DNA of 64,000 nucleotides from Zobellia laminariae. GTDB taxonomy: Bacteria > Bacteroidota > Bacteroidia > Flavobacteriales > Flavobacteriaceae. The number at the start of each line of letters is the position of its first letter. Position 1 is the first letter of the stretch. The stretch lies in the NCBI RefSeq assembly GCF_009725995.1, contig NZ_RCNS01000001.1, positions 1,565,024 to 1,629,023 of the forward strand, given 5' to 3'. The position numbers and the translations under genes are program-made. The notes beneath the pieces are model-generated. The model was not told the DNA's origin. It was given only the letters and a program-made list of their open reading frames with translations, and searched no databases. Below, in pieces: positions 26,701 to 34,570 of the stretch.

Positions 26701-26914
26701 CACCATTGATTTGCTCTTCTAATGGTACAACAACACTTTTTAGTACCGTTTCAGCATTCGCACCTGTATAGGTACTTGTTACTTGAACGGTTGGTGGTGC
26801 TATTTCAGGGTATTCTTCAATAGGTAAGGTCGTTAAACCTAAAACACCTAGAATAACTATGATGATCGATATCACCGTAGAAAGTACGGGACGATCTATA
26901 AATTTTTGAAACAT
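23768..26914 (-). CDS. RND efflux transporter permease (AcrB/HAE1 type)
   Basis: A 1048-residue inner-membrane proton antiporter, full length for the hydrophobe/amphiphile efflux family. The TM4 proton-relay aspartate pair is in GIVVDDAIVVVE; the N-terminus FIDRPVLSTVISI and the repeated LVFLVVFIFLQDF / FAFILGLMPLALSSG helices are characteristic. It would export drugs, bile-like or lipid-derived amphiphiles with the adaptor (37 bp upstream) and outer-membrane factor (7 bp downstream). Confidence 0.95.
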   Translation of the reverse strand: MFQKFIDRPVLSTVISIIIVILGVLGLTTLPIEEYPEIAPPTVQVTSTYTGANAETVLKSVVVPLEEQINGVEDMLYMTSNASNDGAATINVFFKLGTDPDIAAVNVQNRVARANSVLPQAVVQTGVITQKSQTSALLFFSLFSDNDEYDATFVENYARINIVPKLQRIEGVGNVTVFGSKDYSMRIWLNPEKMAAYKLMPSDIQNALNEQNLEAATGKIGENADGVYEYVLKYKGRLSNEAEYENIIIRAQENGQFLRLKDVAEIELGAFNYGTKNEGMGKPGTAVGIFQTSGSNANAIIDEIQTILDESSQDFPKGLDYVIPYNTKDFLSASIEHVVQTLIEAFLLVFLVVFIFLQDFRSTLIPAIAVPVAIIGTFFFLSLFGFSINMLTLFAMILAIGIVVDDAIVVVEAVHAKMEEGATNAKLATKSAMTEISGAIISITLVMSAVFIPVSFISGSSGVFYQQFGITLAIAILISAVNALTLSPALAALLLKPHDTSEEKKKGFSKRFFSAFNTGFNAITDKYVGSVKFIIKRKWVTGLSLVVFGVIAYMLFQSTPTGFIPNEDKAIVFADVTMPPGTTLEQTQKTVKKLDSIYQSMDIIKARMNITGFSILNSVNGGSYAFSVLRLKDWGEREGDAESVKAVVGSLFAKTAGLKDAKIFFFTPPSVRGFGNSTGFEMNLQSKDADDWQTVNKVTNEFLAAINARPEVQYAITNFNANFPQYELEVDVEKTKMAGLAVTDVFSAMQGYYGGLYTTDFNKFGKQYRVMIQAKPEDRADENSLNHIFVTNASGESVAVSQFVSLKKIYGPEVVSRFNLLSSVKINGAMNPGYSTGDAIKAIEEVTAQVLPNNYTYEYSGLTKEENSAGSQTIIIFILSLVFVYFLLSAQYESYILPFSILLSLPVGIAGAIGFVSMAGLENNIYFQIALIMLIGLLSKNAILIVEFALQRRKHGMSIIESAIDGAKARLRPILMTSFAFILGLMPLALSSGIGAVGNRSIGMSAVGGMLIGTIFGVFVIPALYVIFQTMQERITGAPQETIEESKN

Positions 26915-26951
26915 TGTTCTTTATTTATATGTTATGATAATTAGCGGATGC

Positions 26952-28037
26952 TTATTTAACCGGACTGATGGTCATTCCGTCTCTTAATTTAGAAACCCCT
27001 TCTAGAACTATAGTAGTCCCTTCTTCAAACCCTTTCTCAACGATAAAGCCATTTTGGGTAGTAGTAATGATATCTAGTGGCATGGTAGTAACCGTATTAT
27101 CATCTTTAACTACGTAAACTAATTTTTTACCTTGAAGATCAACAGTTGCAGTTTGCGGTATTTCGTAAGCACCATTATATACTGTTGGAATTTTTATTTT
27201 TCCTGTACTACCACTGCTTAATAAGTTGTTCTTGTTATCAAAATCAGCTCTTGCAGTTACACTACCAGTAGTACTATTAATGATAGTATTGATCATTGCA
27301 ATCTTTCCTTTCTCAGCATATTCCTCACCATTGATCATAATAAGTGAAACTTGTGGAGCTTTCTCCATATCCAAAGTATTTTTGTCATTTTTGGGCATGG
27401 ATTCTTTTAGTTTCAATAATTCTTTTTCATTCATTGAAAAATAGGCACGAACCTCGCTAACGTCAGATACAGTAGTTAATGGTTGTCCCATAGCAGAACT
27501 TACCAAGGCACCTTTTTTAAAGGGAATTTCACCAATATAACCATCTACAGGGCTGGTGATACGGGAATATCCGATATTTGAAGCAACACTTTGGTAATTG
27601 GCTTGAGCCTGAGCAAGCTGCGCTTTGGCAGTCTCTAGCTGAACTTCGCTAATTATACCTTTTTCTACTAGTGGCTTAAGTTTATCTACTTCTACTTGTG
27701 CCACGTTTACAGAAGCTTTTGCAGCATTGGCATCTTGGTTCAAAGTTTGGGTCTCTAATTTGAAAAGAGGTTGTCCTTTTTTAATTTTCTGACCTTCTTC
27801 AACATATACTTCTTGCACAAAACCGGCAACTTTAGGCCAGATTTCTACATTCTGTTTACCTTCAAGTGTAGTAGAAAATTCGTTGTATACAGTAAGGTCT
27901 TGTTTTTTTAACTCACTTACTTTTAAACTTGGAGGAGGAGGTGTTGCCCCTGCCGCAGGTGCTGTTGGGGTTGTTCCAAAACAGGAACTTAAAAGAAGTC
28001 CTGCACTTAATACTCCTATGATTGATAACTTTTTCAT
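26952..28037 (-). CDS. RND efflux periplasmic adaptor (membrane fusion protein) lipoprotein
   Basis: A 361-residue adaptor that links the permease to the outer-membrane channel. Lipoprotein signal ends LLLSSC (Cys19) followed by a short proline-rich linker. The biotinyl-lipoyl halves (VAGFVQEVYVEEGQKIKKGQPLF and ITSPVDGYIGEI) flank the alpha hairpin, then beta-barrel and membrane-proximal domains. First gene of the efflux operon, 101 bp downstream of the GbsR gene, with the inverted repeat GTTCG-N8-CGAAC in between. Confidence 0.92.
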   Translation of the reverse strand: MKKLSIIGVLSAGLLLSSCFGTTPTAPAAGATPPPPSLKVSELKKQDLTVYNEFSTTLEGKQNVEIWPKVAGFVQEVYVEEGQKIKKGQPLFKLETQTLNQDANAAKASVNVAQVEVDKLKPLVEKGIISEVQLETAKAQLAQAQANYQSVASNIGYSRITSPVDGYIGEIPFKKGALVSSAMGQPLTTVSDVSEVRAYFSMNEKELLKLKESMPKNDKNTLDMEKAPQVSLIMINGEEYAEKGKIAMINTIINSTTGSVTARADFDNKNNLLSSGSTGKIKIPTVYNGAYEIPQTATVDLQGKKLVYVVKDDNTVTTMPLDIITTTQNGFIVEKGFEEGTTIVLEGVSKLRDGMTISPVK

Positions 28038-28104
28038 TTTAGATGGATATTTACTTGTATTAAATTATTTATTCGAGCCTGTTAAGGTTTTGTTAATTCA
28101 GAAT

Positions 28105-28122
28105 GTTCGGTAAAAAACGAAC
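28105..28122. promoter_or_regulatory. Inverted repeat GTTCG-N8-CGAAC upstream of the efflux operon
   Basis: Perfect 5-bp arms (28105-28109 and 28118-28122), 68 bp before the adaptor ATG. The same half-sites recur with 3-nt spacing in the promoter of the neighbouring GbsR gene (28655-28668), suggesting an operator read by that regulator. The spacing difference weakens the case. Confidence 0.45.
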
Positions 28123-28138
28123 CAATCTGATAAAAAAA

Positions 28139-28621
28139 TTATTTTTGTTGTTTTTTTAATTCTTCAATAGTTGTTTTAAGGCTTGTGGTCATATCCGTAA
28201 TACACTTGCCATAAACGGTCATTCTATTTTTGTTTTCTTCATGTTTCTCCGGACGGTACTTTTTGTTATATGCTGTTATCTTAACAATCATATCTTTTTC
28301 CCTTTCCAATTGATTTAATGAGCGATTCAACTTTTTGATGAAGAACGTATTTTTTTCAGCAACTTTAAAATACCTTTTTCTATCTCCTGACTTCGTAAAA
28401 TAGTTTACAAAATCCATTTGCAATAAAAGGTTCAACGATGTGGATATTGAGCTTTTACTAGCACCTCTTTTAAGAAGACAATCATCAAAAGTAAGACCGT
28501 CTTCCTCTGTGATAACTAAGTTCGCAAAGATTCTAGCAGCCAATGGTGGTAGGTCATACTCAGATTCAAAGTGAACACCAAGCTCCTCAATTAACTTATT
28601 TTTTATCTCTTCTATTTTCAT
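28139..28621 (-). CDS. GbsR/MarR family transcriptional regulator
   Basis: A 160-residue winged-helix regulator: KIEEIKNKLIEELG and LPPLAARIFANLVI lead to a helix-turn-helix (about residues 48-75, LLKRGASKSSISTSLNLLL) and a wing, then a dimerising coiled coil. The start is ATG 28621; an upstream in-frame TTG is not needed and the promoter favours 28621. It precedes the RND operon on the same strand and is the best candidate for its regulator. Confidence 0.85.
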   Translation of the reverse strand: MKIEEIKNKLIEELGVHFESEYDLPPLAARIFANLVITEEDGLTFDDCLLKRGASKSSISTSLNLLLQMDFVNYFTKSGDRKRYFKVAEKNTFFIKKLNRSLNQLEREKDMIVKITAYNKKYRPEKHEENKNRMTVYGKCITDMTTSLKTTIEELKKQQK

Positions 28622-28640
28622 AATTGAAAAATTCAAGCGA

Positions 28641-28671
28641 CAAAGATAATGTTAGTTCGGAACGAAACAAA
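28641..28671 (-). promoter_or_regulatory. Promoter of the GbsR gene with an internal inverted repeat
   Basis: On the minus strand TTTG (28671-28668), 19-nt spacer, TATCTTTG (28648-28641), a near-perfect consensus match. The spacer contains GTTCG-GAA-CGAA (28655-28666), so a regulator bound there would block polymerase; autoregulation is a reasonable inference. Confidence 0.7.
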
Positions 28672-28876
28672 CTAAAAGAACTTAAATTTTATTAAAATGA
28701 GTTAAAATTTTGTTACAGTGCGCAAGATAAGGGGGTAACTATTTGAAGATTAACTGAATAAATAAAGTTTTTGACCGATAAAACTTTTGTAAGTAAATGC
28801 TTTCGGTAAAGAAAGAAGTGGACTAAATTTTTAAAAATGGTAAGTAGAATGGATGAAAATAAAATGAAGTTACAGC

Positions 28877-29272
28877 TTACTCTGCGAAGATTCCATCCTT
28901 TTCAATTAGCGGAATAGTACTAAGATTTTTTTCGATGACTGTATTTTTGAGGAATAAAAAACGTTTTTCAAAAAGTTTGCCTTCAGCAAAGAAAGTAACA
29001 AAGAATTCATTGTCTAAGGCAAGAACATCTTCTTGTAATAATTCTATCTTTTTAAATTCGTTAGGTAATATTGTACCCATACTATGGCGCATTGTAGTGG
29101 TTTGGCGTTCATCGTCAAAACCCTTAGATACTACCATTACCATTTCAATTTGATCTGCTCTACTATTTATTATGTAGGCGTTCCAGTCTTTTGAAAGAAA
29201 CTCCTCGTTCCATTCTCTAATAGCGACTACTTGAACCTCTTTGGCAATTGGTATTTCTATATCTTTTTTCAC
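28877..29272 (-). CDS. Conserved flavobacterial protein of unknown function, next to pheS
   Basis: A 131-residue soluble protein starting at GTG 29272, 9 bp after the pheS stop on the same strand, so almost certainly in one operon with pheS. I do not recognise a family. It has no signal peptide, membrane segment or cysteine cluster; sequence is mixed alpha/beta with an acidic, hydrophobic C-terminal half (ALDNEFFVTFFAEGKLFEKR). Small genes of this sort often follow pheS in Flavobacteriaceae, from memory and not checked. Confidence 0.7.
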   Translation of the reverse strand: MKKDIEIPIAKEVQVVAIREWNEEFLSKDWNAYIINSRADQIEMVMVVSKGFDDERQTTTMRHSMGTILPNEFKKIELLQEDVLALDNEFFVTFFAEGKLFEKRFLFLKNTVIEKNLSTIPLIEKDGIFAE

Positions 29273-29281
29273 TACACTTTA

Positions 29282-30301
29282 TTATAATGCACTTTTAAAT
29301 TGCTCTAAGAATCGCACATCGTTTTCGCTTAATAGGCGAATATCAGATATTTGGTGAAGTAAAAGAGCAATTCTGTCAATACCCATTCCGAAAGCAAAAC
29401 CAGAGTATTCTTTGGAGTCTATACCACAATTGTCAAGTACATTAGGGTCAACCATACCACAACCCATGATTTCTAGCCAACCGGTACCTTTTGTCATCTT
29501 ATAATCGGTTTCAGTCTCAAGGCCCCAATACACATCTACTTCTGCACTAGGCTCTGTAAATGGAAAGTATGATGGTCGTAAACGAATCTTAGATTTACCA
29601 AAAAGTTCCGTTGTAAAGAACTGAAGTGTTTGTTTTAAATCTGCAAAGGAAACGTCCTTATCAATATATAAACCTTCAACTTGGTGAAAGAAACAATGTG
29701 AACGTGCCGAAATGGCCTCATTACGATATACTCTGCCTGGAGAGATTGTACGTATTGGCGGTTTATTGTTTTCCATATAACGAACCTGTACCGATGAGGT
29801 ATGGGTACGCAATAAGATATCTGGATCGGTCTGAACAAAAAATGTGTCCTGCATGTCTCTGGCAGGGTGATATTCAGGAAGGTTCAAGGCAGTAAAATTA
29901 TGCCAATCATCTTCAATTTCAGGACCTTCCGATACATTGAAACCTATTCTGGAGAAAATCTCTATAATTTGGTTCTTAACAATAGAAATAGGGTGTCTTG
30001 CCCCAAGTTCTAAAGGTTCACCTGGCCGTGTCAAATCACCATAAATACCTTTTTCTTCGGTTTTGCTCTCAAGAGCGTCCCGTAAAGTATTCAGTTTATC
30101 GTTTGCGGCTTGCTTTAACTGATTTATTGTTTGGCCGAATTCCTTTTTCTGGTCATTAGGTACATTTTTGAACTCAGCGAAGAAATCGGTCAAAAGTCCC
30201 TTTTTACCTAAGTATTTAATACGGAAGCTTTCTAGCTCCTCTTTGGTGGTAGCGGTAAACTTTTCTACCTCAGTAATGTGCTTTTTAATAGTATCAATCA
30301 T
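29282..30301 (-). CDS. pheS: Phenylalanine--tRNA ligase alpha subunit
   Basis: Catalytic subunit of the heterotetrameric synthetase. The N-terminal coiled coil (1-90) precedes the class II core: motif 2 region FHQVEGLYID, the phenylalanine-binding FPFTEPSAEVDV and motif 3 GFAFGMGIDRIALL. At 339 aa it is full length. pheT is not adjacent. Its -7 box TAAATTTG (30327-30320) lies within a 13-bp hairpin, suggesting regulation at the promoter or in the leader. Confidence 0.96.
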   Translation of the reverse strand: MIDTIKKHITEVEKFTATTKEELESFRIKYLGKKGLLTDFFAEFKNVPNDQKKEFGQTINQLKQAANDKLNTLRDALESKTEEKGIYGDLTRPGEPLELGARHPISIVKNQIIEIFSRIGFNVSEGPEIEDDWHNFTALNLPEYHPARDMQDTFFVQTDPDILLRTHTSSVQVRYMENNKPPIRTISPGRVYRNEAISARSHCFFHQVEGLYIDKDVSFADLKQTLQFFTTELFGKSKIRLRPSYFPFTEPSAEVDVYWGLETETDYKMTKGTGWLEIMGCGMVDPNVLDNCGIDSKEYSGFAFGMGIDRIALLLHQISDIRLLSENDVRFLEQFKSAL

Positions 30302-30311
30302 GATGTTCGGC

Positions 30312-30344
30312 TAATGCCGCAAATTTAGGACATTTGCGGCATTA
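30312..30344. promoter_or_regulatory. 13-bp perfect inverted repeat overlapping the pheS -7 box
   Basis: Arms TAATGCCGCAAAT (30312-30324) and ATTTGCGGCATTA (30332-30344) with a 7-nt loop. The minus-strand -7 element TAAATTTG (30327-30320) spans the loop and inner arm. There is no T-run after either arm, so it is a poor terminator for the SulP gene upstream; it may be an operator or an RNA hairpin. Confidence 0.65.
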
Positions 30345-30379
30345 CCTGATACATAATTCATCATAAATTGGTCTAAATC

Positions 30380-32260
30380 CTACGCAGAAGCTTCAATATT
30401 CTTTTTTGAAGTCTTACGTTCTAAGTACTGTAGACACTCAGCAAAGGTGTCAAAAATATGCTCTGTAGGAATTAAATCAGGAATAAGGTCTACTCGTTCC
30501 ATCATATATCTTGGCTGTTTAAGCACATCTACAAACAATACTTCAATATCAGAATTGTGTAAATCTATTAATACGTCTTCCAATGTATAAAGACCGGATT
30601 GATCCATATACTGCATACGGTCCATTCGAATGATAACCGTAGATGCCGTTCTTGGTATTTGGTCCGCCAATATTTGAAATTCGCTGGTAGAACCAAAAAA
30701 CAAAGGCCCTTTAAGGTGTTTAATAAAGACTTGATCTCTTAGGTTTTTAGGGAACCCAACTTCATCTGCCCAACCTTCTTCTTTTTCTAAAGACTTTACA
30801 TCAGACCTTTCTGCTGTAAGATCACCCATTTTCTTCATGAACATTAAAGAAGCGATAACTAAACCAACACCTACAGCATATACCAAGTTCCAAACAGAGG
30901 AAAGTACTAACACAACTAGCATTATAACTACTTCTGAACTGAATTTTAATGGACCTATGCTCAGGTCTTTAGGTAAACTAGGTATAGCTTTCAACCCTTT
31001 GTAATCCATTACACCAATACCTACGGTAACTAAAATACCGGCAAGTACAGCGGCTGGTATTTGAGAAGCAACAGGTCCTAAAGCCAAAAGAACAACCAGA
31101 AGTAAAACCCCTGCTACCATACCGGATAACTTAGTTTTACCACCTGCATTAATATTAACAACGGTACGGATTGTAGCACCAGCTCCTGGTATACCTCCAA
31201 AAATAGCGGCAATACTGTTTCCAATTCCTTGCCCTACCAATTCTTTGTTAGGTTGATGCTTTGTTTTCGTCATGTTATCCGCAACTACAGAAGTCAAAAG
31301 TGAATCAATAGCACCTAATAATGCCAGCGTTAATGCTGTGAATATATAAGGCGTTACCGAGCCAAGTTCAAAACTGGTGAATATACCTAAGTTAGGCATC
31401 GGGAAACCGCTTGGAATTTCTTCTATTGGTCTATAGTTTAATCCAAAACCATACGCTACCCCAGAGACTACAATTAAAGCAACTAATGCGCTTGGTATAG
31501 CGGTAGTTATTTTTTTGAAACCATAAATTATAGCAATGGTAGATAAGGCGAGAATAAATTCTAACCAGTTAATGTTCTGTAAAGCTCTAGGCATTACTTT
31601 AAGCGCACCCAATACGCCCGAAGCTTCAGATTTTGCCAAAGTTCTTGCTTCTTTAAGCATATCTGCTTCAGTAATTCCTTCTGCTCGTTTAATGGTTTCT
31701 TCAAAATTTTCTAAAACTAGAATACCTTCTCCCGCTTCTTCTTTCAGAATATTATCTAAAATAATTTCTTCGGCCATGGGTTTGTATAGGTTTACAAACT
31801 CTGCATCTTCTTTAGGATAATATCCTATTGCAGGTAATATTTGTGTAACCAAAATAATAACACCGATTGCCGTCATAAAACCTGAAACCACAGGATAAGG
31901 GATATAACGGATGTATTTACCTATACCTAGAAGTCCAAGACCTATTTGCATAAGGCCGGCCAATAAGAACACTACTAAAATAGCAGGTAATGCTTTTTCT
32001 AAGCTACCATCGTTTAGAGCAATTATACCAGCTATGACAACCATACTTACCGCTGTCATTGGCGCAGTAGGACCAGAAATTTGTGTGTTAGTACCTCCAA
32101 AAAGAGCCGCAAAAAAACTGATAAATATGGCTCCGTATAGCCCCGCACTGGGTCCAAGGCCTGAGCTAACACCAAACGCTAATGCTAAGGGTAGGGCAAC
32201 AATACCCGCCGTTATTCCTCCAAATAAGTCTCCTTTAAAGTTTGAGAAAAGATTTTTCAT
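30380..32260 (-). CDS. SulP family anion transporter with STAS domain
   Basis: A 626-residue inner-membrane anion (probable bicarbonate or sulfate) transporter: about 12-14 transmembrane segments, the SulP signature region near the N-terminus (GLGPSAGLYGA) and a C-terminal STAS domain (about 505-615) with MDRMQYMDQSG at the usual phosphorylation loop. Residues about 150-220 form a charged loop about 45 residues longer than the same loop in the neighbouring SulP at 34571-36163. It directly follows a beta-carbonic anhydrase gene, which argues for bicarbonate uptake. Confidence 0.88.
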   Translation of the reverse strand: MKNLFSNFKGDLFGGITAGIVALPLALAFGVSSGLGPSAGLYGAIFISFFAALFGGTNTQISGPTAPMTAVSMVVIAGIIALNDGSLEKALPAILVVFLLAGLMQIGLGLLGIGKYIRYIPYPVVSGFMTAIGVIILVTQILPAIGYYPKEDAEFVNLYKPMAEEIILDNILKEEAGEGILVLENFEETIKRAEGITEADMLKEARTLAKSEASGVLGALKVMPRALQNINWLEFILALSTIAIIYGFKKITTAIPSALVALIVVSGVAYGFGLNYRPIEEIPSGFPMPNLGIFTSFELGSVTPYIFTALTLALLGAIDSLLTSVVADNMTKTKHQPNKELVGQGIGNSIAAIFGGIPGAGATIRTVVNINAGGKTKLSGMVAGVLLLVVLLALGPVASQIPAAVLAGILVTVGIGVMDYKGLKAIPSLPKDLSIGPLKFSSEVVIMLVVLVLSSVWNLVYAVGVGLVIASLMFMKKMGDLTAERSDVKSLEKEEGWADEVGFPKNLRDQVFIKHLKGPLFFGSTSEFQILADQIPRTASTVIIRMDRMQYMDQSGLYTLEDVLIDLHNSDIEVLFVDVLKQPRYMMERVDLIPDLIPTEHIFDTFAECLQYLERKTSKKNIEASA

Positions 32261-32353
32261 AGAGTTAAGTTTAATGCTGAGAGATTGTTTTAATTTTTGT
32301 GTTGAAATATAGATGCCAAATTGAACGTTTGGTTTCTACAAATCAATTCTGGA

Positions 32354-32980
32354 TTAATCTAGGTGATAGATCTCCATTATGTTTTTTAAATAGCCTTCAA
32401 AATCTATTTTTAGGTCTATCAATTTTCCGGTATGGACATCAAATATCCAACCATGTACTTTTAATCCGTGATCGCGATATGCCTTTTGAACCACTGCTGT
32501 TTTGATCAGGTTTACACATTGCTCCTTTACATTAAGTTCTACTAGCCTATCGTATTTTTTTGTTTCGTCCTCAATAGCGTTCAGCTCTTCTTTATGAAGA
32601 CGGTAGACATCACGAATATTACGTAGCCATGGGTTTAAAACACCCAAATCTTTAGATTGCATGGCGGCTTTGACACCTCCACATGCGTAATGGCCACAAA
32701 CTATGATATGTTTTACTTTCAAATAATCTACCGCATACTTCAAAACAGAAAGTACGTTAAGATCTATACTGATAACCATGTTCGCAATGTTACGATGTAC
32801 GAAAACCTCACCAGGTTTTGCACCCATAACTTCTTCTGCAGTAACCCTACTGTCTGAACAACCAATATAAAGCAATTCAGGATTTTGCCCTTCTGCTAAC
32901 TGCTCAAAATAGTCTGAACTAGTTTCTAGCTTTTCAGCTATCCACTTTTCATTGTTGTCAAAAACAGTATCTAGATTCAT
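32354..32980 (-). CDS. Beta-carbonic anhydrase (first copy)
   Basis: Zinc enzyme interconverting CO2 and bicarbonate. Zinc ligands Cys41, His97 and Cys100 and the Asp43-Arg45 dyad (CSDSR) are intact, so it should be active. The 208-residue length and HGWIFDVHTGKL C-terminal segment place it among plant-type/clade B enzymes. No signal peptide, so cytosolic. It is separated by 93 bp from the SulP downstream and by a terminator from the second anhydrase upstream, so this pair is its own unit. Confidence 0.92.
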   Translation of the reverse strand: MNLDTVFDNNEKWIAEKLETSSDYFEQLAEGQNPELLYIGCSDSRVTAEEVMGAKPGEVFVHRNIANMVISIDLNVLSVLKYAVDYLKVKHIIVCGHYACGGVKAAMQSKDLGVLNPWLRNIRDVYRLHKEELNAIEDETKKYDRLVELNVKEQCVNLIKTAVVQKAYRDHGLKVHGWIFDVHTGKLIDLKIDFEGYLKNIMEIYHLD

Positions 32981-33024
32981 GGTGTTATTTTTTACAAAAT
33001 AAGACTAATTCTACGGCAATACTT

Positions 33025-33050
33025 GAAAAAAGGCCAATGCATTATTGGCC
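33025..33050 (-). terminator. Rho-independent terminator between the two carbonic anhydrase genes
   Basis: Minus-strand stem GGCCAAT (33050-33044) / ATTGGCC (33038-33032), 5-nt loop, followed by a run of T at 33031-33025. It ends the SulP-Usp-carbonic anhydrase transcript and separates the two anhydrase units. Confidence 0.8.
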
Positions 33051-33077
33051 CATTCTATATAACTGAATATAAGCCTA

Positions 33078-33704
33078 TTAGTAAAAAGTTACTTCACCAT
33101 TAGAAATATCATACATGGCACCTACAATCTTGATTTCTCCGTTGTCTTCCATTTCTGCCAAAACTGGACTATTCTTACGGATATTGTCTATTGTCAAAAG
33201 CACGTTCTTTTCAGAAACTTTATCCACAAACTCAAGATTTTTGGAGTTCCTAAGGCTTTCGTCCGCTGGCTCTTTCACAGCATCAACCGCTGGCTCTATC
33301 TTATTTATCAAAGCTGTTAGGTTACCTAATCTGGCGTGGTCACAAGCTCCTTTTATAGCACCACAACTTGTATGGCCTAGAACTACAACTAATTTAGTAG
33401 CGGCAAGTTTGCATGCAAACTCCATACTACCTAAAATATCTTCGTTAGAAAAGTTACCTGCAATCCGTATACTAAAGATATCACCCAAACCTTGATCAAA
33501 AACTAACTCGGCCGAAACTCTAGAATCTATACAGCTTAAGATAGTTGCAAAAGGAAACTGTCCTTCACTAGTATCGTTTACTTGCTCTAAAAGGTTTCTG
33601 TTGGCTTTCAAATTGTTTTGAAAACGTTGATTACCTTCTTGTAAAAAATTTAATGCTTTTGCCGGAGTCATAGTTGCCTGCGTCTCCTTAGTATGTGCTT
33701 TCAT
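33078..33704 (-). CDS. Beta-carbonic anhydrase (second copy)
   Basis: Second beta-class enzyme, 208 aa. Ligands Cys58, His111 and Cys114 and Asp60-Arg62 (CIDSR) are present. It differs from the first copy: a longer N-terminus beginning MTPAKALNFLQEGNQRF after an extra 11 residues and the GSMEFACKLAATKLVVVLGHTSCGA core, so it belongs to a different clade and is not a recent duplicate. It starts 15 bp after the Usp-like gene and shares its operon with the second SulP. Confidence 0.92.
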   Translation of the reverse strand: MKAHTKETQATMTPAKALNFLQEGNQRFQNNLKANRNLLEQVNDTSEGQFPFATILSCIDSRVSAELVFDQGLGDIFSIRIAGNFSNEDILGSMEFACKLAATKLVVVLGHTSCGAIKGACDHARLGNLTALINKIEPAVDAVKEPADESLRNSKNLEFVDKVSEKNVLLTIDNIRKNSPVLAEMEDNGEIKIVGAMYDISNGEVTFY

Positions 33705-33719
33705 ATGTATTTGTTTTAA

Positions 33720-34565
33720 TTATGCTATGTTTAATTTGCTTTGAAAATCGCGTTGCAAGTTTTGTTCTCCTGCAATCATAAGGTTAATGTCTAATTTTTT
33801 TACCATGTCGTAAATGTTTGACGGTGTAGAAGTACTTTGTTTTTCCTTCTTCTTTCGCTCTACAAATAATAAATCCACTTTACTCTTGGACAAGTAAATA
33901 GGCAGCTTCTTCATTGTATTGTCATTATAATCAAATACGTAATCCACAATTTTCTTACCTAAAAATTCATGAGGTTGAGGCTGTGTTGTAGGCCCGTTAA
34001 CAATACTGAAAGACTTTAGAGGGCTATTCGTATGTGCAAAGAGGGCTTCTGGAAAAGAAGAACTCAATGACTCGTCAGAACAGTTTAGTGCACCGATCCC
34101 TATTTTCATGTTAGGTTTTAGACCATTTTCTTCTGAAACAATCATTACGGACCCCTTAAAAATACTTAGAACAAAATTGATAATCCTATCATCTACAGTA
34201 TTAAAAGGTTTTGTCTTTCTGCGGCCAAGAACTAAAATATCTGGAGTACTATCATCTAGATATCTGGCTATTTCAGTTTTTACATTACCAAAAGTGCTTG
34301 AATAACGAATGGGAACCCCATAATCTTCTGAGAACGGTGCCAGTATGTTTTTCATTCGTTTATCAGTAACAATATATTCGTGGTTTATGGTGCGAATAGC
34401 CGATAATTGATTGTCTTTTCCAATAATATCAGTAGGCTTTCTCACGTTGAAAACCTCAATTTCTGCATCAACCATTTTGGCTAGGCTAACCGAGCTTTTT
34501 AAAAGGTTGTGCATACCGTCTGCCAAATCTGAAAGTAAGGCTATTTTATATTTATTTTTTTCCAT
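33720..34565 (-). CDS. Universal stress protein-like protein
   Basis: A 281-residue cytosolic protein, probably two UspA-like Rossmann modules in tandem, with a first-strand YKIALLSDLADGMHNLLKSS, a DILVLGRRKTK segment and a later LLFVERKKKE strand. The ATP-binding G-x2-G-x9-G-(S/T) motif is not obvious, so it may not bind ATP. It lies between a SulP transporter (5 bp) and a carbonic anhydrase (15 bp), a common place for Usp proteins to modulate a transporter. Role is inferred. Confidence 0.65.
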   Translation of the reverse strand: MEKNKYKIALLSDLADGMHNLLKSSVSLAKMVDAEIEVFNVRKPTDIIGKDNQLSAIRTINHEYIVTDKRMKNILAPFSEDYGVPIRYSSTFGNVKTEIARYLDDSTPDILVLGRRKTKPFNTVDDRIINFVLSIFKGSVMIVSEENGLKPNMKIGIGALNCSDESLSSSFPEALFAHTNSPLKSFSIVNGPTTQPQPHEFLGKKIVDYVFDYNDNTMKKLPIYLSKSKVDLLFVERKKKEKQSTSTPSNIYDMVKKLDINLMIAGEQNLQRDFQSKLNIA

Positions 34566-34570
34566 AGCGC

